This document shows positions 20,171 through 28,657 of a DNA stretch of 44,581 nt, piece after piece. Position 1 is the stretch's first letter; the number at the start of each line of letters is the position of its first letter. The stretch is from an uncultured Alphaproteobacteria bacterium (GTDB taxonomy: Bacteria > Pseudomonadota > Alphaproteobacteria > Geminicoccales > Geminicoccaceae): positions 1 through 44,581 of the forward strand of contig CALKJU010000025.1 in assembly GCA_937995535.1 (NCBI GenBank), given 5' to 3'. The notes under the pieces are model-generated. The model was not told the origin of the DNA. It did not search any database and saw only the letters and a list, made by a program, of their open reading frames with translations. The position numbers and the translations under genes are program-made.

Positions 20171-21322
20171 ATGGCGCAGGTCCGCGTCGCCACCTTTGCC
20201 GGCCCCGGCGCGCCGCCGGTGATCCGCACCGTGCCGCGGCCGGCCGTGCCGAAGAACGCCGCGCTGATCCAGGTCGGCGCCTGCGGCGTGTGCGGCACCG
20301 ATCTGCACATCCTCAAGGGGCACTGGCCGAAGCCCCTGCCCTGGCCGTTCACGCTCGGCCATGAGATCGGCGGCATCATCGTCGAGAAGGGGCCGGAACT
20401 CCGGGAAGACTTCATGGGCAAGCCGCTCGCGGTCGGCTCGCGGGTGATGATCCCGCCGCTGATGCCCTGCGGCCGCTGCCACTACTGCGTCCACTATCCT
20501 GAGAGCGCCAACAAGTGCCTGACGCCCGTCTATTACGGGCGTTATCTCGGCTTCGAGAAGCCGCCGCATCTGTGGGGCGGCTGGGCCGAGTACGTCTATG
20601 TCGATCTCGACCTGCTGCCGGGCACCAAGATCTACAAGCTGCCGGACGACATGCCGCTGCGCCTGGGGGCACTCGCCGAGCCCTTGACCTCCTGCATCCG
20701 CGCCTTCAACCGCGCCGTGCGCGCCGGCGGCTTCCGCTGGGGCGACACGGTCGTCATCCAGGGCTCCGGGCCGATCGGCATCCTCGCCATAGCCGCGGCG
20801 CGGGAGATGGGTGCGGGGCGGGTGATCTGCGTCGGCGCCCCCGAGACGCCGCGCCTCGAGCTGGCCCGCCGCTTCGGCGCCGAGGCGACCGTCGACATCG
20901 AGGCGCTGCCGACGCCGGAAGCGCGCATCGCCCGGGTGCGCGAGATCGTCGGCGGCTTCGGCGCGGATCTGGTCATGGACTGCTCCGGCCACCCGAGCGC
21001 CGGGCCCGAGGGCATCGAGTTCCTGCGCGACGGCGGCACCTATGTCGAGATGGGCCAGTTCACCGACGCGGGCTCGATCCAGACCAACTGGCACCGGATC
21101 TGCGCCAAGGATCTCACCGTCCTTGGCTCGTGGGCCTTCACCGCCAACGATCTCGCGCTCGGCGTCGCCATGCTCGATCGCGCCCGCGACCGGTTCCCTT
21201 GGCTGGCGATGCAGACCCTCTACCCCTTCGACGAGGACGGCATCGCCCGGGCCGTCGCCGACGCCATGGCCATGCGCACCGTGAAATCCACCATCGTCCC
21301 CTGGCCGGAGCTGGTGCAGTAG
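20171..21322 (+). CDS. Zinc-binding medium-chain alcohol dehydrogenase
   Basis: The product has 383 aa. The catalytic zinc region has ACGVCGTDLHILKGHW and FTLGHEIGG (Cys, His-Glu). The structural zinc cysteines are in PCGRCHYCVHYPESANKC. The NAD motif VVIQGSGPIGILAIAAAREMG is followed by DLVMDCSGHPSAGPEG. The sequence is closest in style to the sorbitol/threonine dehydrogenase branch, with an unusual insertion LTPVYYGRYLGFEKPPHLWGGWAEY. It is third in the PhyH-SAF dehydrogenase operon and most likely oxidises or reduces the same intermediate. It ends at the edge of the AT-richer patch. Confidence 0.92.
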   Translation: MAQVRVATFAGPGAPPVIRTVPRPAVPKNAALIQVGACGVCGTDLHILKGHWPKPLPWPFTLGHEIGGIIVEKGPELREDFMGKPLAVGSRVMIPPLMPCGRCHYCVHYPESANKCLTPVYYGRYLGFEKPPHLWGGWAEYVYVDLDLLPGTKIYKLPDDMPLRLGALAEPLTSCIRAFNRAVRAGGFRWGDTVVIQGSGPIGILAIAAAREMGAGRVICVGAPETPRLELARRFGAEATVDIEALPTPEARIARVREIVGGFGADLVMDCSGHPSAGPEGIEFLRDGGTYVEMGQFTDAGSIQTNWHRICAKDLTVLGSWAFTANDLALGVAMLDRARDRFPWLAMQTLYPFDEDGIARAVADAMAMRTVKSTIVPWPELVQ

Positions 21323-21528
21323 CGAAGCTACGCGGCGCCGATCGGCAGCGGTGCCGAGGGTGACCCAGGAGCGGGACGCCACTGCCAACGGATCACGGGC
21401 AACGAGCCCTCCGCGTCGTTGTCGGCTGCCCCCGGGCTCAGGTCGAGTGGGTCACGGACAGAACGGCTCGGTGGATGATGCCTGGCACCCGCGAACCGCT
21501 AGCGGCCCGCGGCGCATCGCCTAACAGC
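21323..21528. other. Non-coding flank of the AT-richer patch
   Basis: No reading frame here looks like a protein. A short GTAGC-GAA-GCTAC hairpin (21319-21331) sits on the dehydrogenase stop. It has only five base pairs and no T-run, so it is at best a weak terminator. Confidence 0.4.
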
Positions 21529-21762
21529 TCAGTGGTTTGCGTTGCCGCGAGTAATCGGGATCAGGCCTGATAGAAACTGAGCGGCAGCAGCCATCGGCCC
21601 TCGCAGCTCAATCTCGCACTCCTCAAGCACATTGCCCTCCCAGACGGCCGGAGGAGTCTCCGCGATCAGCCGGCAGCGCCGGAATCGATTGCCGATCCAC
21701 ACATGACCGCTGAGGTCGATGACTGAATCTTCAAAAGCGTTCTCTTGGAAAGTTGTCGTCAA
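21529..21762 (-). CDS. Small conserved-type hypothetical protein with pentapeptide-like repeats
   Basis: The product has 77 aa. The pattern of phenylalanine/aromatic residues and hydrophobic-Cys spacing (FEDSVIDLSGHVWIGNRFRRC, LEECEIEL, then a helix AAAAQFLSGLI) resembles small proteins with a short right-handed beta-helix followed by one helix. The function is unknown. The start is TTG at 21762: AAGGAG at 21771-21776 is eight bases upstream, whereas a GTG at 21771 would abut that site. A sigma-70-type promoter at 21920-21948 points at the gene, leaving a leader of about 150 bases. Codons are less GC-rich than in the neighbours, suggesting later acquisition. Confidence 0.65.
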   Translation of the reverse strand: MTTTFQENAFEDSVIDLSGHVWIGNRFRRCRLIAETPPAVWEGNVLEECEIELRGPMAAAAQFLSGLIPITRGNANH

Positions 21763-21919
21763 TGTCCACACTCCTTCTAAAAGAAGTAGCTAAACAGCGC
21801 TTGACCAATGGCGACGCGTCGGCTATCCGATGATATTCGAATCCATTGATCTGCGTGCGGCTTAGCGCCTGCTGGTTAAGGCGATCGGCCAAGGGTCAGC
21901 TCCGCTCCGCCCTCACTCG

Positions 21920-21948
21920 ACGCTAGACCAGCGGGCCAGCTCTGTCAA
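21920..21948 (-). promoter_or_regulatory. Sigma-70-type promoter for the small gene
   Basis: On the minus strand TTGACA (21943-21948) is followed after 17 bases by TAGCGT (21920-21925). The -35 is perfect and the spacing is optimal. Transcription would start near 21912 and run through the 77-aa gene. Confidence 0.6.
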
Positions 21949-21979
21949 CAGGCTCCTGATGGCGCTGGAGAGGCAGGCC

Positions 21980-22008
21980 GATTCTGACACAATAGCGGCA
22001 TCAGAATC
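21980..22008. repeat. 8-bp perfect inverted repeat
   Basis: GATTCTGA (21980-21987) and TCAGAATC (22001-22008) are exact reverse complements with a 13-base spacer. They lie just upstream of the promoter at 21920-21948, so this could be an operator for it. Confidence 0.5.
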
Positions 22009-22355
22009 TCGCATCGGTCACTAGATCTTGTGCCGTTTCGCTGATTATGCGGTATTGATCGTATATCAGCTCCTCGCTGACGCGCGATGCAATGCCCTGA
22101 CCAACCCGGTACCACCGGCACCGCGGCGATCAACGCCAGTCACACCAGGAGTCGGGACACGATCCCGCCCCCAAGCCGTGTCGTCCGCTGTGCGGGGGAG
22201 TCATGACGCCGACCGTCGCGCCAACGTCCACCGCCCACGGCATGGGCCCTCGGGCCGGCCACGACGGCAACACGAGGCGGAGCCGGTGCTGGTTTCCACC
22301 GCCGGCGATGCGGGCCGCGGCACCGCCCCCGTGAGACCGCGCCGCCGCCGCGCCG

Positions 22356-22832
22356 TCACGCCGGCGCGATCGGGAGCGGTGCCGGCGGCTTGACCTCGCG
22401 CAGGACGAAGCTCGTGCGCACGTCCTTGACCCCGGGCAGGCGCAGCAGCCGACGCAGCAGCAGGCCCTCGTAGGCGGCGAGGTCGGGCAGGACGATCTCG
22501 AGCAGGAAGTCGGCCTCGCCGGAGACGAGGTGGCAGGCGATCACCTCGGGCATGGCGCGGATCGCCTCCTCGACCGCGCTCTCGCGCGCCTCCTCGTGCC
22601 CCTCGATGCGGATCGCGACGAACAGCGTCAGGCCGAACCCGAGCCGCGCCCGGTCGAGCAGCGCCCGGTAGCCGCGGATCACCCCGGCCTGCTCGAGCCG
22701 GCGCACGCGGCGCAGGCAGGGCGAGGGCGACAGGCCGACCCGCTCGGCGAGTTCGACATTGCTCAACCGGCCGTCGGCCTGCAGCTCGCGGAGAATACGA
22801 CGATCGATCGCGTCGAGGCTGTCCAGTGGCAT
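22356..22832 (-). CDS. mdeR: Lrp/AsnC family transcriptional regulator, probable MdeR
   Basis: The product has 158 aa. The N-terminal helix-turn-helix is LDAIDRRILRELQADGRLSNVELAERVGLSPSPCLRRVRRLE, typical of Lrp. The RAM effector-binding domain follows: LFVAIRIEGHEEA, ACHLVSGEADFLLEIVLPDL, LLRLPGVKDVRTSFVLREV. It is divergent from mdeA, the same arrangement as mdeR-mdeAB of Pseudomonas putida, where MdeR activates methionine catabolism. Role here: probable methionine-responsive control of mdeAB and of itself. The family is certain from sequence; the specific name rests on gene order. Confidence 0.85.
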   Translation of the reverse strand: MPLDSLDAIDRRILRELQADGRLSNVELAERVGLSPSPCLRRVRRLEQAGVIRGYRALLDRARLGFGLTLFVAIRIEGHEEARESAVEEAIRAMPEVIACHLVSGEADFLLEIVLPDLAAYEGLLLRRLLRLPGVKDVRTSFVLREVKPPAPLPIAPA

Positions 22833-22835
22833 GTC

Positions 22836-22896
22836 GTGCCGCCAACTTGCCGATCAGTGGCAGTCCATCGCGTCACAAGGCGCCAGTAGGCGGCAC
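22836..22896. promoter_or_regulatory. Candidate Lrp-type operator between mdeR and mdeA
   Basis: GTGCCGCC (22836-22843) and GGCGGCAC (22889-22896) form an exact inverted pair about 45 bases apart. Between them TGCCGATCAGTGGCA (22848-22862) has TGCC/GGCA arms. Multiple spaced half-sites in a divergent promoter fit Lrp-family binding, but no consensus for this regulator is known to me. Confidence 0.45.
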
Positions 22897-22960
22897 TACG
22901 CAAGGACAAACCCGGCCGTTCCGTGGCATAAGCTGCCCGGTCCATCCACGGAGCAGTGAC

Positions 22961-24178
22961 ATGACGGCGGCCAGCGCGCAGGGCTTCGCCACCCGGGCGA
23001 TCCATCACGGCCACGATCCGCAGGCGCACCAGGGTGCCTTGGTTCCTCCCGTCTATCTGACCTCGACCTTCGCCTTTCCCGACGCCGCCGCCGGCGGGCG
23101 GCGCTTCACCGGCGAGGAGCGCGGCTACGTCTACACACGGCTCGGCAATCCGACGCTGAGCCTGCTCGAGGAGCGCCTCGCCAGCCTGGAAGGCGGCGAG
23201 GCGGCGCTGGCCACCGCGTCCGGCATGGGCGCCATCACCGCGGCGATCTGGAGCCTGCTCGGGCCCGGCGACGAGATCCTCGTCGACCACACCCTCTACG
23301 GCTGCACCTTCGCCTTCTTCCAGCACGGCCTGGCCCGCTTCGGCGTCGCCGTCCGCCACGTCGACATGACCGAGCCGGCGAACGTCGCCACGGCGATCGG
23401 CCCGCGCACCCGGCTGGTCTATTTCGAGACCCCGGCCAACCCGAACATGCGGCTGGTCGACATCGCCGCCGTCGCCGCCATCGCCCGCAGGCACGGCGCC
23501 CTGGTCATGGTCGACAACACCTACGCCACCCCGCTGCTGCAGCGGCCGCTGGCGCTGGGCGCCGACCTCGTCGTCCACTCGGCGACCAAATATCTTGGCG
23601 GGCATGGCGACCTGATGGCCGGCGCGGTGGTCGGCTCGGCCACCCACATCCAGCGCATCCGCATGGTCGGGCTCAAGGACATGACCGGGGCGGTCCTGTC
23701 GCCGTTCGACGCCTTCCTCGTGCTCCGCGGCCTCAAGACCCTCGAGCTGCGCGTCGAGCGGCACTGTGCGAGCGCGCTCGAGATCGCCCGCCAGCTCGAG
23801 GCGCACCCGGCCGTGGCCGCGGTCCACTATCCGGGCCTGCCCTCCTTCCGGCAGCACGCGCTGGCGCGCCGCCAGATGGCCGGGTTCGGCGGCATGATCG
23901 CCTTCGAGCTCATGGGCGGGATGACGGCCGGCTTCGCCTTCATGGACGCCCTGCGCCTCGTCACCCGCGCGGTCAGCCTCGGCGACGCCGAGACGCTCGT
24001 CCAGCACCCGGCGAGCATGACGCACTCGACCTACAGCGCCGAGGAGCGGGCCCGGTTCGGCATCACCGACGGGCTGATCCGCCTCTCGGTCGGCCTCGAG
24101 ACGCTGGCCGACCTGCACCAGGACATTGGCCGCGCCCTCGACGCGGCCTACAAGACGGACGCGGCCCAGGCAGCGTGA
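22961..24178 (+). CDS. mdeA: Methionine gamma-lyase
   Basis: A PLP enzyme that splits methionine into methanethiol, ammonia and 2-oxobutyrate. The product has 405 aa. The PLP lysine is Lys210 in [12 protein letters not shown]. Tyr113 and Cys115 in TLYGCTF match Tyr114 and Cys116 of P. putida MGL; that Cys separates MGL from cystathionine gamma-synthase and beta-lyase. [33 protein letters not shown] and IRLSVGLE also match MGL closely. The ATG at 22961 is the only start fitting the conserved N-terminus ([13 protein letters not shown]). mdeB begins nine bases downstream of the stop. Confidence 0.93.
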   Translation: MTAASAQGFATRAIHHGHDPQAHQGALVPPVYLTSTFAFPDAAAGGRRFTGEERGYVYTRLGNPTLSLLEERLASLEGGEAALATASGMGAITAAIWSLLGPGDEILVDHTLYGCTFAFFQHGLARFGVAVRHVDMTEPANVATAIGPRTRLVYFETPANPNMRLVDIAAVAAIARRHGALVMVDNTYATPLLQRPLALGADLVVHSATKYLGGHGDLMAGAVVGSATHIQRIRMVGLKDMTGAVLSPFDAFLVLRGLKTLELRVERHCASALEIARQLEAHPAVAAVHYPGLPSFRQHALARRQMAGFGGMIAFELMGGMTAGFAFMDALRLVTRAVSLGDAETLVQHPASMTHSTYSAEERARFGITDGLIRLSVGLETLADLHQDIGRALDAAYKTDAAQAA

Positions 24179-24186
24179 GGGGGAGG

Positions 24187-26514
24187 ATGACGGCCGAGGT
24201 CCGGGAGGCGCGGCGCGCCGAGGATCGCCTCGCCATGCTCCGCGCCATCGAGCGCAAGCTGCTCTGGCTGTCGGCCTGGACGATCCACAACGCCAACCAT
24301 CTGCGGCCGTCGCGCGACAAGCTGAAGGTCGGCGGGCATCAGGCCTCCTGCGCCTCGATCGCCACGGTGACGACCGCACTGTGGTTCGACGTGCTGCGCC
24401 CGGGCGACCGGGTTGCGGTCAAGCCGCATGCCAGCCCGATCTACCACGCCGCGCAGTACCTGCTGGGCCTCGAGCCGTTGGCGCGGCTCGAGCGCTTCCG
24501 GGCACTCGGCGGGGCGCAGTCCTATCCCTCGCGGACCAAGGACCATCCGGGCGTCGACTTCTCGACCGGCTCGGTCGGCCTCGGTGCCGCCATGACCCTC
24601 TTCGCCTCGCTCACCCAGGACTATGTCCGCTTGCACGGGCTCGTCCCGGACGACGCGCCGCCCGGCCGGATGATCGCCACGGTCGGCGACGCCGAGCTCG
24701 ACGAGGGCAACGTCTTCGAGGCCCTGCTCGAGGGCTGGAAGTACGACGTGCGCAACGTCTGGTGGATCATCGACTACAATCGCCAGAGCCTCGATCGCGT
24801 CGTCCCGGAGAAGCTGTTCCAGAAGATCGAGCAGTTCTTCGCCACCGTCGGCTGGGAGGTGGTGACGATCAAGTACGGCAAGCGCCTCCAGGCGGCGTTC
24901 GCCGAGCCGGGCGGCGCGGCGCTGCGCCAGTGGATCGACGCCTGCCCCAACGATCTCTACAGCGCGCTCACCTTCAAGGGTGGCGCCGCGTGGCGCGCGC
25001 ATCTCGAGAGCGATCTCGGCGGCAACGCCGCCATCCGCCGCCTCCTCGAGCGCCACGACGACGCCGCGCTGGCCCGGCTGATGACCAATCTCGGCGGCCA
25101 CGACCTCGAGGCCGTGCTCGAGGCCTTCCACGCCGTCGCCGACGACCGGCCGCGCTGCTTCATCGCCTACACCGTCAAGGGCTGGGGCCTGCCGTTCGCC
25201 GGCCACAAGGACAACCACGCCGGGCTGATGAGCCCGGAGCAGATGGCCGCCTTCAAGCAGGCGATGCGCATCCCCGACGGCGAGGAATGGAGCCCCCATG
25301 CCGGGCTCGACGTCGAGCCGGCGGCGCTCGACGCGTTCCTCGCCGGCCTGCCCTGGCGCGCGCGGCAGGCGCGGACCACGGCCGCACCGGTCCCGGTGCC
25401 GGCGGTGCTGCCGAGCGGCCGCCCGGTCGCCCGCACCTCGACCCAGGAGGCCTTCGGCCGGATCATGGGCGAGCTGGCGCGCAGCGAGCTGCCGCTGGCG
25501 GCGCACCTCGTCACCACCTCGCCCGACGTCACCGTCTCGACCAGTCTCGGCGCCTGGGTGACCCGGCGCGGCGTGTTCAACCGCAAGGAGCACGAGGACG
25601 TGTTCCGCGCCGAGCAGGTCACCTCGCCGACCCTCTGGCGCGAGAGCCGCACCGGCCAGCACGTCGAGCTCGGGATCGCCGAGAACAACCTCTTCCTCAA
25701 TCTCGCCGCGCTCGGCCTCGCCCACGAGCTGTTCGGTGCCCGGCTCCTCCCGGTCGGCACGCTCTACGACCCGTTCATCAACCGCGGCCTCGATGCACTG
25801 GTCTACGCCTGCTACCAGGACGCCCGCTTCCTGCTCGTGGCGACCCCGTCGGGCGTGTCCCTGGCGCCCGAGGGCGGCGCGCACCAGTCGATCGGCACGC
25901 CCTTGATCGGCATCAGCCAACCCGGCCTGACCTTTCTCGAGCCGGCCTTCGCCGACGAGCTCGAAGTGATGCTGCGCTGGGCCCTCGCCCATCTGCAGGC
26001 GCCCGACGGCGGCTCGGTCTATCTGCGTCTGACCACGCGCCAGATCGACCAGCCCGAGCGGTCGCTCGACGCCGCCACCGAGGCGGCGATCCTCGCCGGC
26101 GCCTACTGGCTGCGGCCGCCGGCGCCCGGCGCCGAGCTGGCCATCGCCTGCAGCGGCGCCGTCACGCCCGAGGCGCTGGCGGCGCTGGCCGAGCTGGCCG
26201 ACGATCTGCCGGGTGCCGGTCTGCTCGCCGTCACCTCGGCCGACCGCCTCCATGCCGACTGGCGCGCGCAGGGGCCCCGTTCGCACATCGCCCGCCTGCT
26301 CGCCACGCTGGCCCCGGACGCGGCCTTGGTCACCGTGCTCGACGGCCACCCGCTGACGCTGTCCTGGCTCGGCGCCGTCACCCCGCACCGGGTCAAGGCG
26401 CTGGGCGTCGAGCGCTTCGGCCAGTCGGCCGACATCCCCGACCTCTACCGGCTGATGCGCCTCGACACCGAGGCGATCCTGGATGCCTGCGCCGCGGCGC
26501 TGGTCGACCGCTGA
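24187..26514 (+). CDS. mdeB: AceE-like 2-oxobutyrate/pyruvate dehydrogenase E1 (MdeB)
   Basis: A homodimeric-type thiamine diphosphate E1 component of 775 aa. The N-terminal transketolase-like domain has WLSAWTIHNANHL, GGHQASCASIATV and the ThDP/Mg site GDAELDEGN followed by IIDYNRQSLDR (about residues 166-200). The pyrimidine domain has GQHVELGIAENNLFLNLAALGLA and GGAHQSIGTPLIG. The C-terminal transketolase domain ends with GVERFGQSADIPDLYRLMRLD. Directly after mdeA, as in P. putida, it would oxidise the 2-oxobutyrate made by MdeA towards propionyl-CoA, using E2/E3 subunits encoded elsewhere. The start is the ATG at 24187; a GTG at 24175 overlapping the mdeA stop is the alternative. Confidence 0.88.
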   Translation: MTAEVREARRAEDRLAMLRAIERKLLWLSAWTIHNANHLRPSRDKLKVGGHQASCASIATVTTALWFDVLRPGDRVAVKPHASPIYHAAQYLLGLEPLARLERFRALGGAQSYPSRTKDHPGVDFSTGSVGLGAAMTLFASLTQDYVRLHGLVPDDAPPGRMIATVGDAELDEGNVFEALLEGWKYDVRNVWWIIDYNRQSLDRVVPEKLFQKIEQFFATVGWEVVTIKYGKRLQAAFAEPGGAALRQWIDACPNDLYSALTFKGGAAWRAHLESDLGGNAAIRRLLERHDDAALARLMTNLGGHDLEAVLEAFHAVADDRPRCFIAYTVKGWGLPFAGHKDNHAGLMSPEQMAAFKQAMRIPDGEEWSPHAGLDVEPAALDAFLAGLPWRARQARTTAAPVPVPAVLPSGRPVARTSTQEAFGRIMGELARSELPLAAHLVTTSPDVTVSTSLGAWVTRRGVFNRKEHEDVFRAEQVTSPTLWRESRTGQHVELGIAENNLFLNLAALGLAHELFGARLLPVGTLYDPFINRGLDALVYACYQDARFLLVATPSGVSLAPEGGAHQSIGTPLIGISQPGLTFLEPAFADELEVMLRWALAHLQAPDGGSVYLRLTTRQIDQPERSLDAATEAAILAGAYWLRPPAPGAELAIACSGAVTPEALAALAELADDLPGAGLLAVTSADRLHADWRAQGPRSHIARLLATLAPDAALVTVLDGHPLTLSWLGAVTPHRVKALGVERFGQSADIPDLYRLMRLDTEAILDACAAALVDR

Positions 26515-26520
26515 GCGGCC

Positions 26521-27279
26521 CTAGACCTCGATCTCGGCCACCGACGGGACGATCAGCCGTGGCAGGTAGGCGAAGCGGTGGACGTCCTCGGCGCGGGTCA
26601 CCCCGCTGAGCACCAGGATCGTGCCCATTCCGGTCTCCGTGCCGGCGACGATGTCGGTGTCCATCCGGTCGCCGACCATGGTCGCGTCCGAGGCGCGCAC
26701 GCCCAGCTGGTCGAGCGCCTCGCGCATCATCAGCGGGTTGGGCTTGCCGACATAGTAGGGGCGGATGCCGCAGGCGGCCTGGATCATCGCCGCCATCGCC
26801 CCGCAGCCCGGGACGATGCCGTGCTCGGACGGCCCCGACACGTCGGGGTTGGTGGCGATGAACCGCGCGCCGCCGATGATCAGCCGCACCGCGGTCGCCA
26901 CCTGCTCGAAGCTGTAGGCGACGGTCTCGGCGAGCACGACATAGTCGGGGCTGCGCTCGGTCTGGGTGATCCCCTCGGCCTGCAGTGCCGCGATGATCCC
27001 CGTCTCGCCGATCGCGTAGACGGTCGCGTCCGGACGCTGCTGGCGGAGGAACCGTGCCGTGGCGATGGCCGAGGTGAAGATCTCGCTCTCGCCGATCGGC
27101 AGACCGGCCTCGGTCAGGCGCGCGGCGTGCTCCGCCGGCGTGTGGCGCGAGTTGTTGGTGAGGACCAGGAACGGCCGGCGGGCGGCGCGCAGCCGCTCGA
27201 TGAAGCCGTCCGCCCCAGGGATCAGCCGGCGGCCGTGGACCAGCACGCCGTCCATGTCGATGAGATAGGCTCCGCGCAT
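26521..27279 (-). CDS. HAD-IIA (NagD-like) phosphatase
   Basis: The product has 252 aa. The HAD motifs are clear: Asp8 and Asp10 in YLIDMDGVL, LTNNSRHTP (motif II), Lys in VGKPNPLMM and MVGDRMDTDIVAGTETGMGTILVLSG (motif IV). The C2b-type cap and the order fit the NagD/PNPase-like group, which hydrolyses small phosphates such as UMP or 4-nitrophenyl phosphate; the natural substrate is unclear. It is convergent with mdeB, six bases away. GGTGGAG lies just upstream of the ATG. Confidence 0.92.
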   Translation of the reverse strand: MRGAYLIDMDGVLVHGRRLIPGADGFIERLRAARRPFLVLTNNSRHTPAEHAARLTEAGLPIGESEIFTSAIATARFLRQQRPDATVYAIGETGIIAALQAEGITQTERSPDYVVLAETVAYSFEQVATAVRLIIGGARFIATNPDVSGPSEHGIVPGCGAMAAMIQAACGIRPYYVGKPNPLMMREALDQLGVRASDATMVGDRMDTDIVAGTETGMGTILVLSGVTRAEDVHRFAYLPRLIVPSVAEIEV

Positions 27280-27333
27280 CGCTCCACCGGTGCGCCGTCG
27301 CGGCGCCGTTATCGGCGACCGGCGAGGAGCCGT

Positions 27334-27840
27334 CTACCAGTAGAGGGCGAGCCGTCCGTCGCGGACCTCCCAGCGCGCCAGCCGGCGCAGGAAGCTCATC
27401 CCGAGCAGCGACGTGTGGAGCGGTGTCTCGAGCACCGCCGCCTCGACGTCGCGCAGCGCGAGCTGCCCGATCCGCAGCTCGCGCAGGCGCACCGGCGCCG
27501 CGCGGACCACGCCATTGGCGGTCCTGACTTTGTGCGTGAAGCGCAGCCGGCCGCCGACGAGGCCGAGGCGCCGCGCCGCATCGCTCGACAGCACGACCGT
27601 GGTGGCGCCACTGTCGACGAGGAACGTCACCGGCACGCCCTCGACCGCCGCGTCGAGGACGAAATGGCCGTCCGGCCCGGCCGCGATCTCGACCCGATGC
27701 CACCCGGCCTCGGCCGCGGCCGGTACCGCCGGTCCTCCGGTCGCCGCCGCCTTCGGTCCCGGCTCGGGCAGCGGGAAGCGGGCCGCCACCAGCCAACCGG
27801 CGGCGGCGATCGCGACCATCATCACGCCGAGGCTGCGCAC
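27334..27840 (-). CDS. Retropepsin-like aspartic protease with N-terminal membrane segment
   Basis: The product has 168 aa. A hydrophobic segment (residues 4-20) is followed by a Pro/Ala linker, then a clan AA domain with the catalytic Asp76 in FLVDSGATTVVLS and the C-terminal LLGMSFLRRLARWEVRDGRLAL. This matches the TIGR02281-type bacterial single-domain retropepsin-like proteins, which are membrane-anchored with the protease domain outside the cytoplasm. The GTG start has GGGAG seven bases upstream; an ATG at 27822 is a shorter alternative. It is downstream of the sulfotransferase cluster with a 67-base gap. Confidence 0.88.
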   Translation of the reverse strand: MRSLGVMMVAIAAAGWLVAARFPLPEPGPKAAATGGPAVPAAAEAGWHRVEIAAGPDGHFVLDAAVEGVPVTFLVDSGATTVVLSSDAARRLGLVGGRLRFTHKVRTANGVVRAAPVRLRELRIGQLALRDVEAAVLETPLHTSLLGMSFLRRLARWEVRDGRLALYW

Positions 27841-27907
27841 GCCCGATCTCCCGCCGCGCGCGGGGCATCCTGCCAGGGTCGGGTTGCGGGGGCGTTAACG
27901 AGCGCGC

Positions 27908-28657
27908 TCAGGCGATCTTGAAGGTGAACTTGATGAGCAGCGACACGATCAGGAGGCTGACCAGATAGGTGAAGGCCCAGCCGCGCATCCAGCCGGGCCC
28001 GACGGCGAGCACCTCACGGTCGGGAACCGCGAGGTACACAGCGTCGGCTGCGGCACCGTCGGCGAGGTAGCCGGCGGGGTTGCCGAGGAGCAGGTTCCAC
28101 CAGCGCTTCTTGTGCAGGATCCAGGGCGGCGGGTCCGGCGCCGGCGCCTCGAAGATCGTCCCGGTGGGGTCGGCCAGGGCGATCGTCCCGCCGGGACCGG
28201 GCCAAGCGAGCGCGGCCTCACCGCCCGCTACCGGCGGCGAGCCCGTGACCGTCACCGATGGCGGCTCGCTGGTCAGCGGCACGGCGCTGCCCGGGGCCGG
28301 CGCGCTGGTGGCGAAGCTCGCGCTGACCCAGGCGAGCACCAGGATCACCGGCAAGCCCGAGAGCATCGCCGGGCCGGTCACCGTGCCCAGCGTACGCATC
28401 GACAGCTTGAGGTTCTCGCCGGCGAGACGCGCCGCCTCGGCGGCATCGTCGGTCTGCATCATCCGCTGCCGCAGGCCGCGCGCCTCCGCCTGCAGGGCCT
28501 TGATCCGCTCCTGACCGGACAGGCGCCGGTAGAGCGCCATGGCCGCGGCGGCGCTGAGCGCCCCCCAGAGGACGAGCCGCACCGCGTCGGGAAGGAATCC
28601 GATCAGTCGGTCGAGAGCGTCGAAGAGGGGGTAGGCGAGGTTGAGGAGACCGTTCAC
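27908..28657 (-). CDS. EMC3/TMCO1 (DUF106)-like membrane protein
   Basis: The product has 249 aa from the GTG at 28657. Layout: membrane helix at about 24-43, a charged coiled coil at about 49-86 (QERIKALQAEARGLRQRMMQ, then AENLKLSM-like residues), helix at about 94-113 (GPAMLSGLPVILVLAWV), a Pro-rich extracytoplasmic region, and a last helix (FTYLVSLLIVSLLIKF). Helix, coiled coil, then SMR..GPAMLSGLPVIL resembles DUF106 proteins of the Oxa1/YidC superfamily, which are membrane insertases in archaea and eukaryotes. The extra extracytoplasmic segment before the last helix is not typical. GTG overlaps the stop of the upstream small gene (GTGA). The family call is by pattern only. Confidence 0.6.
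   Translation of the reverse strand: MNGLLNLAYPLFDALDRLIGFLPDAVRLVLWGALSAAAAMALYRRLSGQERIKALQAEARGLRQRMMQTDDAAEAARLAGENLKLSMRTLGTVTGPAMLSGLPVILVLAWVSASFATSAPAPGSAVPLTSEPPSVTVTGSPPVAGGEAALAWPGPGGTIALADPTGTIFEAPAPDPPPWILHKKRWWNLLLGNPAGYLADGAAADAVYLAVPDREVLAVGPGWMRGWAFTYLVSLLIVSLLIKFTFKIA

Larger units (their letters stand above)
21763..22355. other. AT-richer intergenic patch, about 590 bases
   Basis: The stretch at 21780-22090 is visibly less GC-rich than the rest of the window. It contains the promoter at 21920-21948 and the inverted repeat at 21980-22008. No frame reads like a known protein, and no transposase, integrase or tRNA is recognisable. From about 22100 to 22355 composition returns to normal without a convincing gene. 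Confidence 0.6.

Noticed and set aside
21835..21850. ATTCGAATCC resembling a tRNA T-loop or an attachment-site core
   Set aside because: No acceptor, anticodon or D arm can be built around it and no integrase is near.
22028..22393. 121-codon plus-strand frame in the gene-poor patch
   Set aside because: No Shine-Dalgarno, basic low-complexity tail, overlaps the mdeR end; not convincing.
22961..24178. Cystathionine gamma-synthase or beta-lyase as the identity of mdeA
   Set aside because: Cys115 and the downstream AceE-like gene favour methionine gamma-lyase.
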